Positions 1 through 13,628 of a DNA stretch of 64,000 nt are shown here, in pieces. Position numbers and translations under genes: made by a program. How positions within the stretch are numbered: the first letter of the stretch is position 1; every line of letters begins with the position of its first letter. The stretch comes from Inonotus obliquus (lineage: Eukaryota; Basidiomycota; Agaricomycetes; Hymenochaetales; Hymenochaetaceae). Location: NCBI GenBank assembly GCA_032164295.1, contig JAJHTX010000012.1, positions 992,001 to 1,056,000 on the forward strand. The letters are read 5' to 3'. Under the pieces are notes generated by a model. It was not told where the DNA came from. It searched no databases and saw nothing but the letters and a program-made list of their open reading frames with translations.

Positions 1-802
<802 letters not shown>

Positions 803-820
803 TCAACGAGACTTTGGGGA

Positions 821-830
821 CCTTATATAG
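821..830 (-). promoter_or_regulatory. TATA box of the manganese peroxidase gene
   Basis: Read on the minus strand, CTATATAAGG lies 76 nt upstream of the peroxidase ATG, the usual position in strongly expressed basidiomycete genes. I looked for metal-response cores (TGCRCNC) further upstream and found none exact in the first 400 nt. Confidence 0.6.
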
Positions 831-3436
831 GCTGGCCACCAGATTCTGACGAACCGCCATGGTCCGAATGGACACAAAAGGCGAGCATACAGTGACCTGC
901 ACCTCGTGCGCGTATCCACACGCACAATCACAGATGAGACCAAACGGTGTCTTGAGTACGTGCTAGGCACGCCAATAAGCAGGCCGACATTGACGTTCGA
1001 AGGAAGAATCGGAGCCACCCACGAACGAAACATACGATTACCCTTGGAATACGGATGGCCTGGAGTGATGCGCATCCCACGGAACAGGAAGACTGTGTGA
1101 GCGACCCGGGATGTCGGGTGCGCCTGAAACGACCATCTGATTAACGAGAGTATCGGATGAACAGTGTCAACAAGATGGGAGCGGGAGGTACGCCAGAAAG
1201 GAAAGTAGCCATCCATTTCATGAGATTGAGAAAGGTACAAACATTTGACACAATTAGGCGATCTTCGTCACCACAGGCGCGGGAGAATTCGTCCCTTGCG
1301 GGGAATACCAAGCGGATTCTCATCCGAAAATCATGTTGCCGGGAAGTTTGCATTGCGGTCGCGGGGTATGGATCACGGCATAGTCTTATTCTGAAGCGGT
1401 AATTAGCAAGGCTAGGTGCACAAGTCGCTAAACAGACCGCGACAGACCACAACTGACTCGACACGGATCGGTACGACCGGGGACAGTCCAATATTGCAAG
1501 TTAGAGCGTCCCACAGCGGAGCGAAGATATGCGAAACGTAAGTCACGCCGACTGAGAAGCATGATGGCTTCCTCGGAAACTATCAATAACTCCCATGTCG
1601 CGGTGAGATTTTAATTTCCAACTCCATCGTTGATTATGGCACACCAAGACTGCCAAGACTTTATGTGTTCGCAACGCTCTAATTCTCGTTGGTCAACGAC
1701 CGCTCTCCGTGAGAAGGCGCGTCTATCTCGTACACACGCATATTGGAGTCGACTATTCTGGACAGCGACGCTTTAGATGCTTCCAAACGTCCCAAAAATA
1801 CTAGCTGTAGCGCGAGCGACGTTTAACGGTACCGAAGGCAGACAGGTCCGGAGAAGGAAATGCCAACTTTACTATAAATAACAAATGATTAGCAGAAGAC
1901 TCGCGGCGGGTCTCAACCATGGTACAGGAATTGCAAGGGAAATAGCTGGGAGACGAATAAGCGGGTATCTGACATAGATGACCGACGACGCGGTATTTCC
2001 AGAACCCTGGGAACCAAAAACTCGCAACTGGCAACAACGAGACAGATTTGGACCGCTTACCACAGTGACCCCAAATATTGTGTATGTGATGAAGAGAACC
2101 GAATTCCCATAGGTACGGTGGATGATGGCATTCCGCCTTCCATATCTGCATCCCTGGGAAGAGCACAGTGAACCAAGAACAAAGCGAATTCGCAGATCTT
2201 CCCTCGCGTCTCGTGGGATCGACGATGTCGAAATCTTCGTCGCAAATTCTTTTGACCTTAACCAATATTAAGCGAGGCAAGGAGTTCACTTTGCCAGAAT
2301 TCATTCTAATAAGAACAGTACACAAGAAATGGCAAGCAAGATCAATCCTCGTAGATAAAACTTACACCGATATCCTCTGTGCCGAGCGACCAGCGGTCTT
2401 AACCACGCTCCATTGAGATATCGAACCAATTAGGTGCACGTATTCGGCTGAGTCCACTGTGTTAATCAGCAAAGGATTATCACAGGACCAGCAAATCAAG
2501 CGTACAGGAAGAAAAGTACCGATAGGTGAGTCAGACGGGCCTTATCTTGTACCTGTGAATGCCGGGAGACGAGTGGGAGACGTGCTGCCATTGTTAATGG
2601 GTTTCATCGGTTTCCGTGAGTTAGTAAGGTCTGATGTTATCCAGCCACTCGTGAACAAATTTGTCTTCCACGTCCGTTATCAAGAAGTTGCGACTGATTA
2701 TCGAAGCTCAAAAGTCAAGTTGAAACGTCCCATAGACAATGCCACCGCAGAAAGGAGAGCTTATTACGGAAAGGAGGCGTCAGAAAAATGTTCAGGCCAG
2801 GTCCATGATATGATGGTGGTGGTTGACGCGAAGATGTGCCGAGTGAGTCTGCGTGACCCAAACGCGGAGTGACCAGTTGTGGCTGTGACGACGCGTTCCA
2901 AGTCGCGCCAAATACGTCACCTGCTTTTCCAAACCACCAGGTCCGCAGGCTGGCATGACTGCACCACTGGCAACGATTACCGCCGATTACTCCATACTAT
3001 GTAGCTAACATCGGCATATAGGCCATTTGACTTCCGCGGATTTCATACAAAAATTGTCCGTAAAATATTACCCAGCTCTAAAGATAGCTTAGCTCATCGA
3101 TGATGGGGCTGTCTGTTTTACAAAACGGTACGCTAATAGAGGGCGAATAGAGTGGTCTCGAACACGTGTGCACCAAAATATGATCGGATAGTGCGGACTG
3201 GCTGATGATTGTAGAAGGAGGAGAGAGCGGAATGGGAGTTATTGGAGCCCTTCAACGTCATAGTCCAAGTTTATGCCACCAACGGAACGTGAGGGAACTC
3301 CGTCGCACTAACGAGTGGCCATCGGGCACGACGGGCGGATCAGACTTGTCTCCTGCCTTCGTGTCGTAATCGCAAAGGTGATTGGGTCAATTCTTCTTTG
3401 ATTTCTTTACTGACTTTTCTTGGGATTTTAAATCGT

Positions 3437-3444
3437 TATAAAAG
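3437..3444 (+). promoter_or_regulatory. TATA box of the FMN-dependent oxidase gene
   Basis: TATAAAAG lies 91 nt upstream of the ATG at 3535 and is followed by a CA-rich leader. Confidence 0.6.
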
Positions 3445-3534
3445 CGGTCAGGTTTTAGGTGGCATTCTTCGACCAACGAGCCGACTATAGCATCGACAAA
3501 GCACTCAACTCAACCAAAACGCACCTCCTGAATA

Positions 3535-5349
3535 ATGGATCCGACCAACAAACCCAAAGGTCCATCGCCACACTACTCACTTTACCAACGCGAAGTATTC
3601 AAGAACGGTGGCGAGCGTGGCATTCGTGAGTGTAACCAACCTCAACTCCTGCAAAGAGCAAACTTGTTCAACCTTGACAGTACCTTCATTCTCTGTCCAT
3701 CCGGACGAGCTTGCTGATTCAACAAAACGCAAGCTCAATGATCACGGATACTTCTATGCTAATTCCAACGCCGGAATGGGATGGACCGACCGCGCCAATC
3801 GCGAAGCATTCTATCGCTGGCGTATCATTCCACGGATGCTCGTAGACACAAACACGCGTGACTTGACGAGTCAGTCTCACAAATCCGTATTCCATTAGCT
3901 ATATCTAACCAGTCTATTCGTAGCAACTGTGTTTGGCCACAAGATTCCTGCGCCAATCATGTTCGCTCCGATCGGGATAAACAAATTATACTCCCCAAAG
4001 GGAGAGCTCGTTCCGGCTAAGATTGCCGGAGAGCTGGGTCTTCCTGTAGGTGGCATTACCACCAGCCATGAATCATGACACTAAACAGAGTCACCTTAGT
4101 ACTGTTTATCCACTGCCGCTTCTAATTCCATCGAAGACGTTGCCGCAGCGAACGACGAAGGCGCAAGCGTCCCCAACGAGAGTAACTCTGTACATTCCTA
4201 TGATGGACCTAACGGTGGTAATCCGCGAGCGAGGGCTCCAAGATTTTATCAGTTATACGCTGGTCATGACGACGAAGTGGTAAGCAATCCCGCAGGAATC
4301 TCAAATGCCAAATGGATCTAATGCTGCGAACCAGACCTTGAGTCTGATGGAACGGGCTTGGAAGAGCGGATTCGATGTTCTCATGTTCACCGTCGACACT
4401 TGGCAACTCGGATGGCGCCCGACCGATATTAGCCTAGCTAATTATGTGTACGTTTTCTCATCGCGCTTTCTTGTTTTCTCCTGCTAACTCCGGACATGCA
4501 TATTCTTTAGTTTCTACCATCCACCAGGACAAGTTGGTAATGAAAACGGTCGTTCAGACCCTGCCTTCATGCGCAAGTATGGAGATGAACTGGAGAAGGA
4601 CTCTGGCAAATGGATCGATTCTTGCGTGTGGCACGGTAAGGCACATACATGGGAGAAGGTTGAGTGGCTTATCAAGGAGGTAATCGCGCATCTTGATACA
4701 ACGTTAAAGTCCGTCCGTGCTTACAAGAATAATGTCATGCAGTGGAAACGCATCTCAGGTGGCCGCCCTTTCGTACTCAAAGGCATCCAGAACGTCGAGG
4801 ATGCACGTAAAGCACATGAAGTTGGATGTGAAGGTATCGTTGTAACGAACCACGCGGGTCGTCAAGTCGATGGTGCAGTTGGTTCTCTTGAAATGCTTCC
4901 TGAAATTGCCGATGCGGTTGGTGACAGTCAGTGGCCTATTCCTACCATTAATATTGAAAATTGAAAAATAATAACGCTGATGAACGAATTATAGAAATGA
5001 CGATTATATTCGACTCGGGTATACGTACAGGCGCTGACGTCTTCAAGGCACTCGCACTCGGCGCACACGTCGTTGAAGTCGGACGGTTATACGTCTGGGG
5101 TATGTCGCATGATGGCGAACATGGGTGTCGGCACGTCATGAAGTCATTGCTCGCTGTATGTTTCCTTTATCTCCGGCTTTTTAGATGACGTTGGAATCCT
5201 GACTTACTCTATCCTTGTAGGATTTGGATATCACAATGACGGTTGCAGGCTACCGATCAATTGAGCAGGACGTTCGTGGTCATAGAGAGGTGTTGAGGTA
5301 TAACCCGCATGGTATTCCTCCGCCGAAGGGCGAGCATGCGAGGCTATGA
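3535..5349 (+). CDS. FMN-dependent alpha-hydroxyacid oxidase/dehydrogenase (lactate 2-monooxygenase-like)
   Basis: A flavoenzyme that oxidises 2-hydroxyacids such as lactate. I read nine exons joined by short GT-AG introns, giving about 445 aa. The model starts at MDPTNKPKG and ends GEHARL. Family marks in order are the N-terminal stretch [17 protein letters not shown], then [16 protein letters not shown], the flavin-side [12 protein letters not shown], the Lys in FVLKGI, and the catalytic His/Arg motif [10 protein letters not shown]. The FMN phosphate site is [19 protein letters not shown]. There is no cytochrome b5 domain, so it is not a cytochrome b2. A loop after the ALSTAA-like segment, rich in Asn, Ser and Gly, sits where lactate monooxygenase-like proteins have an insertion. 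No targeting signal is evident, so it is probably cytosolic. The exact substrate cannot be read from sequence; glycolate or another hydroxyacid is possible. Confidence 0.92.
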
Positions 5350-6615
5350 TCTGGTCGTCCCCTTACGTTGCAGAATACTTCAAACGTCCAGTTCCCTCCA
5401 ACAAGTATTCCTCTCCTGTTGTACAACGCGTATTAGTACTCCCTTTGTGATCATTGCCAAAGAAATAGGAATTGCTATCTAATAAGGCCACACGTTCAAG
5501 GCGTCTTGCTGAAACCTGCGTCTTGAGATCACCCCTTCCCGTGCCACTTCTAGGCATTATTTCTAGATGCGAGAATCTGGGAATTATCTCGATGTTCATC
5601 GCGTTGGCAATGGTTCTTCTCAGACAATACCAAGCGGTGCTCGGACCCTTCTGTATTTGCGTTTGGTGAAGAACCGTTGTCTTCCTCATTCGGACCTTGC
5701 CGGAGTCGTCTCAATCGTGCTCGCCACAACGAAAGAGAGAAAAGTGGCGGCAACCAGTGGTGCCTTGACTCTTCAGTTACATTCACAATCAAACTCTTCA
5801 TAAGAGATTGAAAGACGGAGCTCGGGACATTTTGCTCTGAAAGATCTGGAGCAGGAGGTGAAGGTGGAGATGGGTGATACAGAGAAGTGGTAGATGGAAG
5901 AGAACGCGCTTCAGTTGAGGAGTCGACTCGTGTTCCGATGGATTCTTCATCTTGTCGTTGATGAAAGCGGTGGCGAGCGTTATTAATACGCTATTTTTAT
6001 ACACAAGAAAAACAAATCAGGAAAGAAATACAGACAGTTCTCAATCGAAACTGATGTGTAAGTACAAGTGAAGAATACTCACGCGTAGCAAACCAGGAGG
6101 AGCCCGTAACCGTTACCTCTTCGTATCAGTATTAATCACAGATTTCTTCCGTTTCACCACAGGCACAGGCATTATAAGGCGGAGAGTGTCCCTGTGATGA
6201 CTAGATGACTACCGTGTAGAAGCCAATATCAATCATCACTTGTCATGAGAAGAACGTTACAGTGAAATGCACTGAGCTGCAAAGCAATACGCTTTTCTCG
6301 AATGGTACCCGTAATCCCGAAGTGAAGGTTACTTTGCTTGAGATGGATGAGCGTCATATATTCCCGAAGTTCCCAAAGGCTTGTTAACCAAAGCACAGAT
6401 ACATCCCTTTACAGGAGCCACCTGGGCTTGGTCTTGTATTCGCAAAGTAAGTACAGAAAGGGATCTGTATTATATTATGACAAATCCGGCAAATTCCGCA
6501 ACTGTACAGGACCAACGTGCACGTGCCGTGCCATGACAAATCTCATTCATCCTCGTTCTCACCAGCGTCGTAACGTCGTCGACTCCGTTAGCCCCACGCA
6601 CTTCAAGCATACAAC
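5350..6615. other. Intergenic region between the oxidase and eS30 genes
   Basis: This holds the 3' untranslated region of the oxidase gene and the upstream region and leader of eS30. Only short overlapping frames on both strands are present. I see no conserved domain, tRNA or repeat. Confidence 0.5.
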
Positions 6616-7294
6616 ATGGGAAAAGGTGCGTCTCATCCTGACAGACGTTCTCTATACTCTAAAGTTTTTATCCTTGTTGCTGACTGTCTGGCTTTGCACT
6701 TATATATTGAATAGTACACGGCTCGCTCGCTCGTGCTGGTAAAGTCAGATCACAGACCCCGAAGGTCGATGCGCAGGAGAAGAAGAAACAGCCAAAGGGC
6801 CGTGCAAGGAAGAGGATGTTGTATAACAGACGGTGTGTCCCTTATGCTTTGTATCTTGTGTTGAAGGAAATGGTGTCCTGACTTTTCGTTTGATGCGTTT
6901 GTGAAGATTCGTGAATGTAACTGCTTTAGCACAACAAGGTGGCAAGCGAAAGATGTGAGTTACGCTTTCATACCTAATTTCCTGCTTCTGCCTTCCTTCC
7001 AAGCGGATATTGGCTCGTTCAGGTTTTTGTCCCACTCTTGCCTTGACCTTGAGAATCACGGTCTTATCACCGCCGCCATTGGAGCTTTACTACTTGTTTC
7101 TTGTTGCAAGATGATCCGCCGAAATCATTGCATAGTTCACACTGAAACTACCGTGTTGACAAAAATGCATCTTAATGTCTTTCGCTCCTATCTGATCCTG
7201 CTTTTTTTTTATCGTTCCTCTTTTTGGCAACCATTTTGTGAATTATGTCACTGACTTTACTGTTTTTTGTAGGAATGCCAACCCAACTTCTTAA
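6616..7294 (+). CDS. rps30: 40S ribosomal protein eS30
   Basis: A small, very basic protein of the ribosomal small subunit. Four exons: 6616-6625 (only 10 nt), 6715-6832, 6907-6954 and 7273-7294. They total 198 nt and encode 65 aa, against 63 in budding yeast. The product begins [15 protein letters not shown] and runs through [21 protein letters not shown] and the end NANPTS, the full eS30 signature. No ubiquitin-like FUBI domain is fused at the N-terminus, as is normal in fungi. The micro-sized first exon and the 318-nt last intron are typical of ribosomal protein genes with introns next to the start codon. ORF prediction alone misses this gene completely. Confidence 0.95.
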
Positions 7295-8547
7295 ACTCGT
7301 CGTCGGACTATACACTCTACGCTCGCGTACGACCGTTCAAAACATCACCCTGCATGGAGTACAACGGGGAAGAGTTTGCTGGGGTATCGTAAAGGAGATG
7401 AGGTTGGAAAGTAGTTTGGTTAAGCGCTAGTGCAGCGTTTACCACGTTTCACATACGCTTTATGTTATCATATGTCTCTCTGTTCGCACATCGCAAATTG
7501 CAATTGCATACTGTATGATTGCAGAATTCATTATCTGAGGCGTTCCCAAAGTCATTCAAAACTTGGTGTTGGAATATGATCGCCATCAGTGACTTGTGTG
7601 GATGCTCGCTACGTTTGTTGTTCCCCACATATCGTGTTTGATTTGGAGGTGTTGCAGGGTATATCTTGGAAATTGACCTCGAACCTCATACGTCCATTAT
7701 GCCCAACGAAAGACATACAAATTAATCACCTCCGAAACTCAGAACCGTCCTTACACCAAACTGATCTTCCAAACTTAACTTCCACTTCAAAGCAACCTAC
7801 CCAACGCTCTCCCTGGAAAACAAACAACAGATGCATTTCGTATCATACAAACAATTCAAATGGCTCTTTTGCACATTCAGCACCGAGCATCACACGTCCT
7901 TCTACGAAAATCGTCAGCAAATTATCTATCGAAAAAAGGTCAACAATCATGATAAAGTCAAAATCACGAAGAAGGAAGAAGACAAGGCATCAGAATTGCA
8001 GAAGTAAGACTCATCAACCGATCATACATGTAGAGGACCGTATGACTGTTGAGCTTGAATGTGATATGTTATTCATCTTTTGGAATCGATAAAATCGAGA
8101 AAGCAAACACGAATAATGAACTTGATAAGCTTACCTAGTGTTGTCGTTCAACATGGGGGGAGGCATTGCAGTTTCGTCTCGATGATAACTCCCAAGTGCC
8201 CGTGTTGGACACCCGGGTCTTGGTAGAGAAGAGAATGACAAAAAATCATTGGTGTCTGAGGTCCGTGGGTAAATACGGAAGTATTGCGGCAAATGCCGGT
8301 GGCTCTTCAAGTAGCAGATAAGGTATTTACAGTACATACATCCTGAATATTATGTCCTAACATGTGGCACCGCGAATAGGACAGTAAATGGACTCAAAAG
8401 ATGACGCTCAAGATATGCTATACATAGATTCACATATAAAACCCATAGTATTATTCTCAAAAATCATCTATCACAGATTATTGATACATTAGTTTCTGTT
8501 GAGTCAAAGCCATTACGAGCAACTCAATCGGAAAAAATATAGAGATA
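7295..8547. other. Intergenic region between convergent eS30 and F-box genes
   Basis: The two flanking genes converge, so this holds both 3' untranslated regions. A 167-codon open frame (7589-8092, +) has a Lys/Arg/Ser-rich end but no recognisable domain and no upstream signal. I do not call it a gene. Confidence 0.45.
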
Positions 8548-10011
8548 CTAAGTCGACTCCTCCTCCTTCTCGTAGTCCCAGTAACTTGAGGTCGGGATGT
8601 ACGTGTCTCCGTGTACTAATATCTCCACGTCTTCATTGAGAACACTGCATAGATAGTGATAGTCACGACTATACGGTTTGATCGGCAATTCAGTGCTCTC
8701 GTATCGTATGTTGTCCTCCCGGAGGTAGTCAATCAGTACTTTCGTGAATGACCTGTTGTACTTCCATCGTGACGTAAGCATTTGACAAAATGAAACCATA
8801 ACGACATCGATATTATCCGAAAAGTCCGTTGCCCTGATGGAGAGAGCGTGGAGATCAGGGCACAACACCAAGTTTTTCGCTACGATGTTCCTCGAAGCCG
8901 CACTGCTATAGTCCGGCACGGTTAGAGCGTCAAATAATCGTGCCGACGCATCAGCGTACTCGAGGCTGAGAAATTTGAGGTTACGGAGGTAACGGAGGAC
9001 AGATAGTAGAATTTCCTCTTTTGCGCAAGCGCCCCATAGCATTAGCTTCTCGAGAGGAGGTCTGGACCTCTCGATAAGTTCCAGGAAGACCCTTTCAGTG
9101 CCCTCGTAGCCATCTGTCATCAATCCCAAATGCACCAACGACGGAAGGGTTAATTTGGCGAGCATGTGCTTCGAAGCGTGGACGAGGTTCATTGTCATGT
9201 GTTTAAGTGTCGGTAGCACCAGCGGTTCCACGTCGTGAAACTGCAAAACATCGAACCCTTGATACCAATCGTAGTCCGGAAAATCGCACGCGAAATGCTC
9301 TAGAGCAGGAGCAAGCCTGAAGACCCTCCAACATTCGTGTAAAACGAAATGATTCCCGTGTTCTTCCACAAAGTTCAACTGAGCACGGGTTAAACGTGCA
9401 TTTATCGATTTACCGGCGTCGAGCGTACAACGACCGTGAAGAATCAGCAATTCAAGCTTCGGGGAGAGCGCAAGGTTGATTCGAGCGAACTTGGGAGGAT
9501 TGTTATCCACGTCGAAGTTACACCATGACAGGTTCAGCGAAACGAGCTTGGGCATATTGTCCAGAACGAAACCCGGAAAATCTTCAGTCGGCATGAAGTT
9601 TAGGTGAATTGTCATGCGTTCCCATCTGCGTTGATGATGAAGCAATGCCGACGCAATGCCTTCGAAAGCCACTTGGGCTACCTCATCCTCAGCGGCAATA
9701 GAACCGCAGGTAATCGAGAAGTTCAGTGGAGCGCCATTCGTCCGTTTAAGCCACAAATGGAAAATTTCAATGATCGCATTACGGTATTTCCCTTGTCGCT
9801 CGGGACAGCGATACTTGCCGCTGATGTATTCCACATTCAGGAAGGACCACAGGGTACCGAACGTGAGAGAAGCGTAGCGCCAATGGCGGCAGACTTGGGA
9901 AACGCGGAGCGGAATCAAGATGGTATTCCATGCATCTTCAGGACCTCTGTATGAATCTGACAGTTCTAAGCGGAAGATAAGCGAGAGTGTTTCGAGAGGT
10001 AGGTTCTTCAT
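8548..10011 (-). CDS. F-box protein with C-terminal leucine-rich-like region
   Basis: An intronless 487-aa protein. The N-terminus (residues about 3-65) is an F-box: LPLETLSLIF, then PLRVSQVCRHWRYASLTFGTLW. That is the Skp1-binding fold of SCF ubiquitin ligases. The rest has irregular Leu-rich repeats (for example PKLVSLNLSWCNF, KLELLILHG, LVHLGLMTD, NLKFLSLEYAD), which probably present substrates. Agaricomycete genomes carry large lineage-specific families of such F-box/LRR-like proteins, and most have no known target. The first Met gives the F-box directly at the N-terminus, which supports this start. Confidence 0.85.
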   Translation of the reverse strand: MKNLPLETLSLIFRLELSDSYRGPEDAWNTILIPLRVSQVCRHWRYASLTFGTLWSFLNVEYISGKYRCPERQGKYRNAIIEIFHLWLKRTNGAPLNFSITCGSIAAEDEVAQVAFEGIASALLHHQRRWERMTIHLNFMPTEDFPGFVLDNMPKLVSLNLSWCNFDVDNNPPKFARINLALSPKLELLILHGRCTLDAGKSINARLTRAQLNFVEEHGNHFVLHECWRVFRLAPALEHFACDFPDYDWYQGFDVLQFHDVEPLVLPTLKHMTMNLVHASKHMLAKLTLPSLVHLGLMTDGYEGTERVFLELIERSRPPLEKLMLWGACAKEEILLSVLRYLRNLKFLSLEYADASARLFDALTVPDYSSAASRNIVAKNLVLCPDLHALSIRATDFSDNIDVVMVSFCQMLTSRWKYNRSFTKVLIDYLREDNIRYESTELPIKPYSRDYHYLCSVLNEDVEILVHGDTYIPTSSYWDYEKEEEST

Positions 10012-10527
10012 GCTGACTCTTCAGCTCGGAATGGTAGCGCTCCAACAAAGAGAGATGATCGGATGATCGGACACAGATGAACAGACGCGTAAGAGACGAA
10101 ATGGTGATTGTTCAACGCAAGCCACGATCTCTTTTGTACTCACGAAAACGCTCCCACGTGATCGTGTCTACTCGGGCACATAAATTCACTCTGGGGCCAC
10201 ACTGTCGCTGATCACCATCTCTTCCTCACTCAATGACAATGATGATGAATGGCTCACCTGGCACCAGCAGAGGTCGGTTAGCAGTAGATAAAATTTGTGC
10301 CTGGATAGCATTCAGTAGATTTCTATGAGTGTGGCGGAAATAAAGGACCACCGGATCTCGAAGTGACAAAGAACAATACCGCTACTAGCTCGAGTCGTTT
10401 GAGGGGCCAGTCCTCTCGCTATCTATAGCTGAAGGGCCCGAAACCTGAAACAGAGCACAAAAGGCAGACACAATGCAAACGCCGTGCTCTCCTGGATAAC
10501 TTATTCCAGAATAGAGAACCACAAATT
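10012..10527. other. Intergenic region between F-box and MFS genes
   Basis: Both neighbours are on the minus strand. This holds the F-box promoter and the 3' end region of the transporter. I see no repeat, RNA gene or further coding region. Confidence 0.5.
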
Positions 10528-13142
10528 CTAGAGTGTATACTTGAAATCCAGAGCTCGGTCTCCCAATTCGTGTAGTTCTTCTACGGAAAACTTCGAAATT
10601 CCACCTATGCGCTTGAGTTCTGCAGTGCGTTTGCCATTGATTCGCGTATATAGGATGATAAGTAGTGGCGTCACGATGAATCCAATTCCGACGAAGAGAA
10701 GTTCAACGCCGTCTGTACAACAGAAGAGAATAAGTTTTTGATGATGTTTCTCGGGGATCTTCAGTACGTACGGCCAATAACGTAATCAGGAGCATCTTGA
10801 GTCCGGTAGATGTTGCTTGCTACCGACAACAATAAGTACAGATAAAGTAGCTCGAGGCTGCAACTGTTGACAAACCTATTGCTCCACCGAAGTTCCCAAT
10901 TCCAATTTGAACAGCCATTCCAACGCCCCGTTTGTACTGACCCGCTAGGTTATTCCCAACCCTACATCTCTTATCAATATTATTAAAGTAGGAATTCCTT
11001 TGGACTAACCAGGTGACGACACCGGGGAACGCTGCATAGGAACCTGCCACACAAAAGAACGTTCCAAAGTATTTTACACCAATAGATGCGTGGGATATAT
11101 TTATGCTGAACCCAATCAAGCACATGGTGAGGCCAAGGAGGATGAACGGCGAGCGCAACTTGGTCTTGTCGGAGTAATGTCCAAATACGAGAAGTGTAAG
11201 TGCTGGAAACAACATCCAGCATTAGCATAACACTGACTTCAAGAGTGGAAGAGCATACTTGCGAAGACATAAGGAGGAACAGTGAGAAGTTGTGTGATTG
11301 GTGTACTAAAACCGAAACTAATCAAATTCGGGCATCAGTAGGATATCTTGCGCGGAGTCGGCTGAATGTAATACCCCGAGATGATTGACCTGCAAAGCGC
11401 ATTATAAGCTAGATCAAACAGCGACAAGAGAAGGACGTACGGGAGAAACAGGGAAATCCCGAATACTGGGGTCATATAAGCTATGTATATGCCGAACCGC
11501 CAAGCGCGAATAAGATAAACTCACGTGGAGTTATGACGGACATGTAAGATAACACATGTAGCCAGACCTGCCAATCAAGAAGCGCAGCTCGTACATATCG
11601 TAAGGCGAATCTCTCTGCCTCCCCTGCCGATGTGTTGTCATGCTCTTCAGAGCAATCAGCGAGACGAGGGCGCCGGGAAATTCAACTATAAACGCACTCT
11701 TTTTCCAGAGGACGTAAGCTCTCTCTTCAAGTGTAAGAAAATTTGCAGTAGCAGGGAAGTCAACAAGAACTTGAGATATGAATTAGAAAGACTGAGTTCT
11801 ATGTACGCAGTGATACTTACTAAAGAGTGAAATAATCCCGATGACGGCTGTCGCAACGCCCTCAAGGATCTAGAGGTACTACGAGTCAGAGTGAAGAACT
11901 GCGATCAGCATACGATGCTCACGAAGATCCATGACCAAGCCTGAAGACCCCGCATCCCATCCATGAACTCGATAGCAAAAGCGAGAAGGCCTCCGAATGC
12001 TCCAGCGACGGTCGCTGCACCGAAGAACAGGCCAACACGATATTGTAGTTTGTGCCTAGGATACCATATTGATAAGCTGCGAAGGCACTGATCAGCGCTA
12101 ACCATTTCACGTGAGCGAAGTATCATCGCGCACTAGTAGACTACTCCCGGGAAGAAACCTGCTTCAGCAACACCCAGGCAGATGCGGACACCGATAAGCT
12201 GTGGATAACTTGATGCAAGAAACGTCAGGCGACGGATTTGCCACAGACAAGTACTAATGCATACTTCTTAACGAAACCCATCGACATCCTGCGGTTCATA
12301 TTAGCGTAGGGTCTAACTGAGGAAAAACTCAGCGCACATGACGACTCCCCATGCGATCTACACATAAGCGGAGGTTAGAAAGTGACACGAACTAAGTATC
12401 ACTACGCACCGTAATTCCGGGTAACCATCTGAAAAGCATTGCTCAAGACCTTCGACTGAGATGTAGCATATAAACTCATACCTTGATGGTCTGAATCTCT
12501 TAAGAACCAGGCTGCACAAGCGCGTGTTAACGCCTGCTACAGCGACTCTAAGTAAACCACTCACTTTGAGGGGCATTCAAACAAGCAATACGGCTGTATC
12601 CGTGTCGTAAATCGGAGAAACGCATTGAAACTTCCCAGTTAAACTACAAGACTTACGATGAAGAACATGGTCTATGTGACAAGGCCATCAGAGACCAACA
12701 GTATCAAGAGCTAGAAGAGAACTGCACCAGCGCTATGTTATAGTGGTTTCCCACCAAGTTAAGTTGAGAGACGAGACCAGCAAGCTTTGCGTTCCCTGCT
12801 GGGGAGTCAGCCCCAGTTACGTAGCTAAAGATTCTTCGAACTTACCAATGTTGCCTTTGAAATATGAGTCAGCTTAGAAGAGATGAGGATAAGAGCTACA
12901 TCTGACTCACCGCGATCCAAGAAGGAACAAAGATACATAAGACTCAAAATGGGCATAAGTTGGAAGTCTATCTTCCTATATAGCCTTTTCTCCTCGTCTG
13001 GAGTAAGGGCAGGGGCAGGTGGAAGCGTCGAATCACCGCCAAAATCAACTTTAACGTGTCTATCTGCCTGCCTGTCGACATTTTCCAACACTGATGTGAA
13101 ATTCTTTTCGACACTAGCAGAATCTCCGCCGTTCTTCGACAT
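10528..13142 (-). CDS. MFS transporter, anion:cation symporter family (allantoate/nicotinate/vitamin permease type)
   Basis: A 12-helix plasma-membrane proton symporter of the Dal5/Tna1 group, importing small carboxylated nutrients. The model has about 17 exons. Exon 1 (13142-12911) encodes a hydrophilic N-tail and helix 1 (KIDFQLMPILSLMYLCSFLDRG). Later exons give GNAKLAGL, NLVLKRFRPSRWLPGIT, RICLGVAEAGFFPGV, SIWYPRHK, FGAATVAGAFGGLLAFAIE and WSWIFILEGVATAVIG. Then come VDFPATANFL, FGFSTPITQLLTVPPYVFA, ATLTLLVFGHYSDKTKLRSP, IGIGNFGGAI and SNIYRTQDAPDYVIGHGVEL. The C-tail ends at DFKYTL. All joins use GT-AG and keep frame, so the gene looks intact. Exon 2 (12854-12846) is only 9 nt. The transported substrate cannot be read from the sequence. 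Confidence 0.9.
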
Positions 13143-13628
13143 TGTTAATCAAAACTTTTGTAAGTTTGGGGTGTTCGGATAGGAGCAAGAGACGGCCACA
13201 GCTGCAATGCGCAGGGGGGACAATCATAAAATACTGCTATCCGCTCGGTTTATAACAGAGTTCCTGATGACATTCTCACCTGATTCTTCCAATCCAATGC
13301 AATAGACCCGTCTCTGGGGTGTGTGAAGGCTGCCTGGGAGGATTATTATCATATCGAGACCAAGCCTGGGTTAAGTTGTTCACATCGGGATCAACGGGGC
13401 TAAAATTGCACAGAGGCTCGGCAAACGCGGAAGTATTAGCTACACGATGAACTTTCCATGTGACCTTCATGCCATCTCTGCGGGCCGAGTTCCACTGGTA
13501 CTGGCACAAAGATTTCTGTATAATGAAAGAGTAGAACAGAACACGATGTTGACAACTCACATGATCATCTAAACGGCGAGCGATAAAACGTTGGGTATTC
13601 TGAAGGACACTGAGCTGAGATTTCCGTC
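13143..13628. other. Divergent promoter region between MFS transporter and GH92 gene
   Basis: A 486-bp head-to-head spacer. Short open frames on the minus strand (13276-13560) have no recognisable content. The two genes could share regulation, for example on plant- or fungal-derived nutrients, but no specific site is evident. Confidence 0.45.

Noticed and set aside
2459..2872. 137-codon plus-strand frame in the divergent spacer
   Set aside because: No domain, no TATA, no splice pattern; the sequence is not clearly coding on either strand.
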